A stretch of 64,000 nt of DNA from Immersiella caudata (Eukaryota; Ascomycota; Sordariomycetes; Sordariales; Lasiosphaeriaceae), in assembly GCA_030512335.1 (NCBI GenBank), contig JAULSU010000006.1, positions 4,542,283 through 4,606,282 on the forward strand, written 5' to 3'. The notes beneath the pieces are model-generated. The model made no database searches. It saw nothing but the letters and a program-made list of their open reading frames with translations, and had not been told where the DNA came from. The translations under genes and the position numbers were made by a program. This document shows, piece after piece, positions 58,741-64,000 of the stretch (positions are counted from its first letter, which is position 1; each line of letters opens with the position of its first letter).

Positions 58741-59029
58741 AGGCCCTGTATTTACAGGGCCTGCCAGTGAGGAAGGCACTGGGTACCCTGCACCCACTGG
58801 GTACCCTGCACCTGCAGCCACCACCCACTAGCCACAATGTGGCTTCGAACCTTCTGGAATCCAGAAGGTTTCAGGGCCTTCAGGGGGCCACAGAAGGCTC
58901 TGGAAGCCCACAGGCTTCCATAACCTTCCAAGGTTATATCAGTGATTACGAGGCCTGTGGAGAGCCTCCACCATACTATTCTATTATTATATTAGTAGTA
59001 GAAAGCTCTGGAATTTCCATTCCAGAGCT
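58741..59029. repeat. Array of short perfect hairpins
   Basis: At least seven perfect inverted repeats lie within 290 bp: 58741-58762 (10-bp arms, AGGCCCTGTA), 58764-58782 (6 bp), 58831-58843 (6 bp), 58848-58870 (10 bp, AACCTTCTGG), 58901-58920 (8 bp, TGGAAGCC), 58921-58936 (7 bp) and 59004-59029 (10 bp, AGCTCTGGAA). An exact tandem copy of the 18-mer CACTGGGTACCCTGCACC occupies 58777-58812. The block is GC-rich within AT-rich flanks. It resembles no mobile element I can name. Confidence 0.8.
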
Positions 59030-59714
59030 CCCACAGCTTATAACTAGCCATCTCCTCTCCTGTAATTAGCTTTCCTCTGAAGCAAGTAATCTACTTCCTT
59101 CAGTTAAGTACTACTCACTGAAGCAAGTAATTCACAAGTAATACAGTTGTTATTACAGTGTAGAGTTCACTGAAACCTTCTGTTTTACAGCGCATAATCC
59201 GCTGTAACTTGTCTTTTAGGCTCTGTAGTACAGGCCTTCGTTTGCTTCCTTCAGCACCTTAGTAAGCTCTGCTGTCATACCTCACAGCGCTCCTCCGGAG
59301 CACTGTACTTGCATTTCTTCCCCTGACCGGAGCACTGTACTACAGGCTCCCACAGGCTCTCAGGCGCTGTAATACAGGCCTGTAGAGTGCTACAAAGCAA
59401 TAACACTTAATCTAAATACTAATTAACGCTGGCTTTTTTACAGTATAATAGAGTGTTGCGTGACCTAATGTATCTAATCTCATTTAACTTTTGAAACTAA
59501 TACTACCCCCCTTTTCTCTACCTTCTTTACCAAATAAGTAATATCCACGTCTCTGCTTTAGCTGTCTTTGACGCTCACTTAGGTATTATCCCTGCTTGAT
59601 AAGGAAATGTGGTATAGTGACGCCTAAATCCTCGCCATGCCCAGCATGCTTCTTGCTGTCCCCAAGCTTATGGCAGCCCTAGTACCTCTTGTATTAGGTA
59701 ATAATAGCTATAAC
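59030..59714. other. Subtelomeric DNA with CTGTA-N-TACAG motifs
   Basis: No gene is supported. The palindromic motif CTGTA-N-TACAG occurs at 59223, 59335 and 59367, and a relative with a 2-nt centre is at 58746. CCGGAGCACTGTACT also occurs twice (near 59295 and 59327). Function unknown. Confidence 0.6.
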
Positions 59715-59818
59715 CTGCGGAGGAGTGGTTGCAGTGTGATGATGCAGGCGCAGGTGATACCGAGATTCGCTTCTATCACACCGTAAACACCACTTAGGAC
59801 CTTATCCCATGTGAGGTC
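59715..59818 (-). pseudogene. Fragment of a rhodopsin-domain membrane protein gene
   Basis: The minus strand reads DLTWDKVLSGVYGVIEANLG and then ITCACIITLQPLLRR, matching the late helix signature (W-x-x-VE-x-N-L-x-I-x-CAC-x-P-x-L-x-PLL) of fungal rhodopsin-domain proteins. Stops lie on both sides and the catalogue of other helices is missing. It ends about 190 bp from the telomere repeats. Short and decayed, so the assignment is moderate. Confidence 0.55.
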
Positions 59819-60004
59819 CTGCGAGGTGGCGGATAGGACAAGAGTTTATAGGCGTAAGGATATAACAACGATGGCTCTGTAAAGGTTAGTGTCAGAAAAC
59901 TCGGGATCAAAAGGTGAGTGAGACTTACGCCCCTCCAAAGGCTAATGCCACGCCGAAGAAGAACCTCTGCTGAAGAGGAGCAGAGGAATGTCGAAGTATC
60001 ACCA

Positions 60005-60160
60005 GGGTTAGGGTTAGGGTTAGGGTTAGGGTTAGGGTTAGGGTTAGGGTTAGGGTTAGGGTTAGGGTTAGGGTTAGGGTTAGGGTTAGGGTTAGGGTTA
60101 GGGTTAGGGTTAGGGTTAGGGTTAGGGTTAGGGTTAGGGTTAGGGTTAGGGTTAGGGTTA
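60005..60160 (+). repeat. Telomere repeat tract (GGGTTA) x 26
   Basis: Exactly 156 bp, 26 perfect GGGTTA units with no variant. The G-rich strand points right, as at a right chromosome end. Its length matches complete telomeres of filamentous fungi (roughly 20-30 repeats). It is directly joined to the retroelement at 60161, so it is now internal. Confidence 0.97.
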
Positions 60161-60214
60161 CGTCTGAAGAAGGGATGCGCTGAGTTGCAGAAGTGATGAA
60201 CACTGAAAACACTA

Positions 60215-60277
60215 TGCCGACGGGGCCCTCAAAACGAAGAAGCACCCGTTTCGCCTGTGTTGTGGCTCATCAGGGCA
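60215..60277 (-). ncRNA. Type-I hammerhead ribozyme of the retroelement
   Basis: On the minus strand the full catalytic core is present in order: stem I strand UGCC, CUGAUGA, stem II GCC-ACAACACA-GGC, GAAA, stem III ACGGG...CCCGU, cleavage triplet GUC, stem I strand GGCA. Stem I has 4 bp, stem II 3 bp and stem III 5 bp. Self-cleavage is predicted after the C at 60219. All invariant core bases are intact. Hammerheads are known in the terminal repeats of Penelope-like elements, where they are thought to process transcripts. The strand is the coding strand of the reverse transcriptase. Confidence 0.8.
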
Positions 60278-60307
60278 GGACAGAAGTGCGGGGACCGCTC
60301 CTGTCTT

Positions 60308-60369
60308 ATTTCCTGAAGGGAGGGGGGTCCACGGGGGTCTCCCCCGTGAAGGCCTCACATTCAGGAAAT
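60308..60369 (-). other. Nested stem-loop next to the ribozyme
   Basis: ATTTCCTGAA (60308-60317) and TTCAGGAAAT (60360-60369) form 10 perfect pairs enclosing a second perfect 8-bp hairpin CACGGGGG/CCCCCGTG (60330-60348) with a 3-nt loop. It lies just 5' of the ribozyme in the transcript. It may be a reverse-transcriptase recognition structure; this is inference. Confidence 0.65.
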
Positions 60370-60555
60370 GAGTCAGAAGCGGGCACGCCCACTATTGGAC
60401 ACAAAGCATGCATGCACGCGCCAAGGCTTACGCCAAGGTGCGGCCGATGCCAATCGCCCCCTTTAGCGCCGGAGACTTTCCAGCCAACCGGACAAACATT
60501 CCCCCGTCCTCGGGAAATGCTAAGCCTCCGTAACCCCGAAGGGTCCGAAGGCTTC

Positions 60556-60590
60556 TAGGGATAGGGTTAGTGGTTAGGGGTGGGGTTAGA
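60556..60590 (+). repeat. Degenerate telomere-like block inside the element
   Basis: About 35 bp made of TAGGGATAGGGTTAG and TGGTTAGGGGTGGGGTTAG, that is, imperfect TTAGGG units in the same orientation as the telomere. It sits in the element's 3' trailer, about 400 bp from the true junction. It could be an old junction or a functional C-rich stretch in the RNA. Confidence 0.7.
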
Positions 60591-60964
60591 GGTTCGAACT
60601 CTCAACCAAACAGAGCCACCCCGACGTGCAAAGAGAGAAGTGGAATTCTGAGAGCTCTCCTATGACGAAGCAGGAAAGGACCATGTCCAAAACAATCACG
60701 GGAGAGGGATTGTTCCAAGTCTGCAGACTGACAGTAGCGTGGGCAGCATTCAACACCCGTGCCAAGGGGTACCCCTGTGGGGGGCTGCTTTCATGCTGCA
60801 TTGGTAACAGATCCGTGCACCGATCCCAAAGGACAGGGGGTCCGACACGGAGGGCGCGCAGCCTAACGATCCGCGGAAGCGGGAGCCAGCGACGCGCAGA
60901 GAGCAACGGCACGCAAAGCCAGGCGAGCCTCGCGGCCCACCCGAGGCCGGCCGTGCCCCGGTCG

Positions 60965-63906
60965 CTAGAAACCGCCGGAGCAGAAGGTCGGGAGCGAGCG
61001 CCCCGGCCCCCCCTCCGAAGGAGAGAGCAGAATTGTCTTATTCCAGGTCGACATCAAGTCAAAAAGGCTTGTTGTGCGACCGAGGCTTCTGATCAGCGGT
61101 TCATGTAGGGAAGACGGCAGTTCATCCGTCGCCCAGAACCTTCGTGCTGCAGAGAGAACCTCCTTCACGTCTACATATTCCCACACTGGATTGTAATGGC
61201 CTGATAACATCAACGGCGCAGCATCTGTCTTGATTTTTGGCAAGAGCAGAATTGGCCTGTCATCATAGTGCACTTGGCGAAACCATTCAATCAGTGTCTT
61301 CGCAGGGTATCCCCTTCTGCGAAGATTGCCATAAAATTCCTGCCGGGCTTCTGCAAAAAACCTGGCTTGTGAACAGAGAATGACAAATCGTGTGAGCTCG
61401 GCTTTGACAAAGCCTTTCTTGACATGCAAGGGATGAGCGGACGACCAGGGTATGTAGAGATGTCTGTTCAATTCCTTGCGAAACAGGCGGGTGTGACACA
61501 ATTGTGTTCCCATCTGTTGTCCCCGGATCAACTCAATGTCCAGGAACTCAAGTCGCTGCGGATTGATAGACCATCGAACCTCTAGGCTTCCGATGTGGAA
61601 GCCTGAAGCAAAAGATTCGACTTCTTCTTTGCTGCCCTGAAAAAAACAGAGGATGTCATCGATGTATCGAACATAGAGGAGAACTCCTTCTCGATGGACA
61701 ACCTTGGCCTTTCGTTCAAAGTAGGCGGCGTAGATGTTGGCAAGCACAGGGGCGCACGACGTGCCCATTGCGAGACCTCTCATCTGCCGAAACGTTTGGC
61801 CACGGTATGCAAAAAAGTTGTTGTCCATTACAAACTTGACCATACTCCTGATGGTGGTGCGTGTGATGGACGAGGAGTGGCAGTATAGCTTCCAGGCGCC
61901 AGCGATGACTTTAGAGCATTCGTTGGGCGGGATCATCGTATAGAAGGAGGTCACATCTCCTGTGAGGATCCATATCGGGGCTGCACTGCTCACTTGCACA
62001 TTCTTGATTTGTTGGATGACGGCTTTTTGAGGAGTCGACAACCCAGGGGAAGTGCTCAAGAATGGGCTGGAGTAGATGGTCAAGTACCTCTGACGTAGAT
62101 GTTGTAACCCATGAGTGTGACGGCACAATGGGTCGGAGAGCCCACGGAGTCTTATGGACCTTGGGAATCGCATGAAACTCGGGAATCACCATTTGGATCT
62201 TGGTCCAGAGGTATTTTTCCATCACCTGAGGGAGTCTCCATTTGGGAATGGAGTCTTTCAGGATGGTGACAAGTGTTGCAGCAGGGATCTCTTCAACGTG
62301 GAGATAAGTCTCGGTGTCGGAGAGCAGCTGTAAACAATTGGTGTCGTACCAGTCTAGGGGGAGGACCGCAAGCCCGAGATTTTTATCGGTGAGCTTGACC
62401 AGGAGACGGTGGGTCTCAAGGTACTCTTGAACTTTCTTCCAGCTGGAGAACGGCTGGGTGGCGGGTCGAATGGCGATGCTCGCGAGTGCCCGGTGACATT
62501 GGTCATCGATCACTGCCATCGCCGCTTCGAGTCCTCGTTCAATAGCGCTTGAAGCGCGCGGTGGGTTCCAACGAAGATTGGGGACATGGAACTTTGGGAT
62601 GAAGTTCGAACTTGCCTTGTCACGGAAGAACCATCGGTTGCGAACCGTGCGGGACAGCCTTTCTTTGGCTTCCTCTATGTCATTGAGTGATGGTGCTTGA
62701 GGGAGAATGAATTTATGATTGCAGGCGAGCGAGTACTCGATGTCTTCGGGGAGGTTGACACCAGTATGCTGGAATACGCCGGGTTGGGCCGTTCTCACGG
62801 TTTCCCATTCCCAGCTCTTGGAAAGAGCAACAGCAATCTTGATTCTGCAGTGAAGTGACAAAGTACCATACACAGTGGGATAGGTCTCAGGGAGCCAAGA
62901 CCGAAAATCCTTCGAACATTGGGAGAGGAAGGCAGAGGTGGTCACTTCTTGCCCTTCTTCTTTCCCTGGCCACCTTTCTTGGTGACACCACCCGACTTGG
63001 TGGTTTTCGAGCCGCCCTTTGGCTTGCCTTTGCCAGGCTTGCCTTTGGGTCCGGACTTTCTTGCATTGCCTGTTGGAAGTCAGTGGTGCGCCCTGCCGTT
63101 TGGCGGGGGACGTACCCATCATGCCAGCTATTTGCTGTTTGAGTTGGGCCATTTCAGACCGCATCTCTTCGCGCACGACCTCACGTGTGGTGAGCTCCTG
63201 GTCGGCGTCGCGCATATCATGATCGGCTTCTTTTTTGAGCGACAACGCGCGTGTCTTCTCAAGAAGGGAGCGATCAGCCAGAGAACGGGCCAGGGCCGAA
63301 GCCCTGTAGTGGAGCGCACTGCCGTGCTTCCACAATACCGTCAACTCGGCAACAGAGTGTGTTGGGGCCCCGGACCAGTCAAAACCGGGGTCTTTAGACA
63401 CACTTTCCTTGATGGTGACACCACCGAGGGAGGCAGACGCTCGGGTAGCGGCTTCAAAGAGCATGGTTTTCCACTGCACTTCGTTGAAGACGACGAGCGT
63501 TTGCAGAGCGGCGAGCTCTTCTTTCTTCAGACTCAAGGCAGTCTTCAGAAGGTCCTTTCGGACAGAGAGTAGAGATCCTGAGATGGTGGTCTTTGCGAGC
63601 CGACCCTCCTCAGTGCCAAGATACTCTTTCGAGAACTGGATCTTGGGGTCCTTCGCAGAGTTGACAATAGAAGGGGGGAAGGACTTCTCGGCAGTATGGC
63701 GTTCGTACTGTGCAATGGTGTTCTGGACCGTGCACAGTTTTGTCGACACTCGATATACCGTGGTAAGGTGTGCGGCAACAGGCGCGCGCCATTGCTTGAG
63801 GGACAGTCGAGATTAATTCGGCGAGGGTGGTGGCGCCAGCGGTCGCCCGACCCAGGTCCGAATTGGTGACGAAAATGTCGACTGACCGAACCGAATTGGG
63901 GGCCAT
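60965..63906 (-). pseudogene. Penelope-like reverse transcriptase ORF, frame-shifted
   Basis: Reading from ATG 63906, a first frame changes near 63782-63790 (a GCGCGC run) into a long frame ending at 61911. The switch near 62024-62028 (a run of five T on the plus strand) then leads into the frame ending at 60965. The N-terminal part is helical and basic. RT motifs appear in order: LTDKNLGLAVLPLDWYD (RT1), FHAIPKVHKTPWALRPIV (RT2), TGDVTSFYTMIPP (motif A), RGLAMGTSCAPVLANIY (motif B), RYIDDILCFF (motif C, at 61666) and RLEFLDIEL (motif D). RYIDD with GLAMGTxxAP is typical of Penelope-like RTs. The C-terminus after the thumb contains no GIY-YIG nuclease. Another shifted Lys/Gly-rich frame ends at TGA 62942. 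Confidence 0.85.
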
Positions 63907-63917
63907 TCTCAGCGGAG

Positions 63918-63930
63918 AGGTTAGGGTTTA
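63918..63930 (+). repeat. Telomeric stub between tandem retroelement copies
   Basis: AGGTTAGGGTTTA, about two telomere units, lies exactly between the 5' end of copy 1 and the 3' terminus of the next copy. It marks a second attachment event at a very short telomere. Confidence 0.8.
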
Positions 63931-64000
63931 CGTCTGAAGAAGGGATGCGCTGAGTTGCAGAAGTGATGAACACTGAAAACACTATGCCGACGGGGCCCTC
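63931..64000 (-). mobile_element. 3' end of a second retroelement copy (cut by window end)
   Basis: These 70 bp are identical to 60161-60230. They include the cleavage-site half of a second hammerhead ribozyme (GUC/GGCA near 63985-63991). The rest lies outside the window. Confidence 0.9.

Larger units (their letters stand above)
60161..63930 (-). mobile_element. Penelope-like retroelement (endonuclease-deficient type), copy 1
   Basis: One 3770-bp unit runs from the end of the telomere tract to the start of an identical sequence at 63931. Coding is on the minus strand, so the element's 3' end is fused to the telomere repeats and its 5' end faces the chromosome tip. Parts, in transcript order: short telomeric stub (63930-63918), open frames for a coiled-coil/basic N-terminal part and a reverse transcriptase (63906-60965), an about 370-bp trailer, a telomere-like block (60590-60556), a stem-loop (60369-60308), a hammerhead ribozyme (60277-60215) and the terminal 54 bp. 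No GIY-YIG domain is visible. Known relatives are Athena (rotifers) and Coprina (fungi), which attach to telomeres. The copy is not heavily AT-biased, suggesting recent arrival. Confidence 0.88.

Noticed and set aside
58767..59069. 100-codon open frame over the hairpin array
   Set aside because: Its sequence is dictated by inverted and tandem repeats and shows no family match.
60192..60210. Hammerhead look-alike on the plus strand (GUGAUGA...GAAAAC)
   Set aside because: The first core base is G not C, no stem II forms and no partner cleavage site is in place; it is also on the noncoding strand. The true motif is on the minus strand at 60215-60277.
59918..60245. Open frames coding repeated Leu-Gly or Thr-Leu across the telomere tract, both strands
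   Set aside because: They are the translation of GGGTTA repeats and have no protein meaning.
60586..60600. tRNA T-arm-like GGTTCGAAC
   Set aside because: No acceptor stem, D-arm or anticodon arm can be built around it.
60161..63930. A LINE-type telomeric element like MoTeR of Magnaporthe
   Set aside because: The RT has RYIDD, GLAMGTxxAP and the K-x-DKN-x-G block of Penelope-like elements, and no restriction-like endonuclease is seen.

Overview
The window looks like the right-hand end of a chromosome arm of a filamentous ascomycete (Pezizomycotina). The genes have short introns (about 50-95 bp) with GT...CTAAC/CTGAC...AG signals and moderately GC-rich exons. There are many secreted plant-biomass enzymes, a terpene gene cluster, decayed genes carrying C-to-T type nonsense changes (compatible with repeat-induced point mutation, RIP), and a TTAGGG telomere tract. 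A plant-associated or saprotrophic Sordariomycete is my best guess; I cannot name the species.

Layout. 1-15.9 kb resembles a terpenoid cluster: a terpene synthase fused to a PRISE-type reductase (54-2872, -), a divergent cytochrome P450 (4376-6308, +), a D-amino-acid-oxidase-like flavoenzyme (6901-8057, -), a GRE2-like ketoreductase (9310-10482, -), a secreted LVIVD/choice-of-anchor-B protein (11949-13326, -) and a Zn2Cys6 regulator that is now a pseudogene (14726-15919). 16.7-28.5 kb is a secreted-hydrolase block: GH2 beta-galactosidase, GH115 alpha-glucuronidase, M28 aminopeptidase and GH7 cellobiohydrolase. 31-45 kb mixes intact genes (SDR, second M28 aminopeptidase, secretory lipase, DUF3237-like protein) with pseudogenes (rhodopsin-domain membrane protein, BBE-type FAD oxidase, P450). 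47-54.8 kb holds an EF-hand NADPH oxidase, a decayed gene of unknown family, a secreted 5'-nucleotidase and a MYND-finger protein.

From 54.8 kb to 60.0 kb lies a gene-poor, locally AT-rich subtelomere with a 14-bp minisatellite, a polypurine tract, a dense array of perfect hairpins and a remnant of another rhodopsin-domain gene. It ends in exactly 26 uninterrupted GGGTTA repeats (60005-60160), the size of a whole fungal telomere.

Beyond the telomere tract is the most interesting part. A 3.77-kb Penelope-like retroelement (PLE) lies on the minus strand, has no GIY-YIG endonuclease, and is joined by its 3' end directly to the telomere repeats. A short telomeric stub at its far end is followed by the first 70 bp of a second, identical copy. 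The element's 3' region carries a complete type-I hammerhead ribozyme motif on the coding strand. This fits tandem, ribozyme-processed retroelements attaching to exposed telomere ends. The RT reading frame is broken in this copy by at least two single-base shifts.
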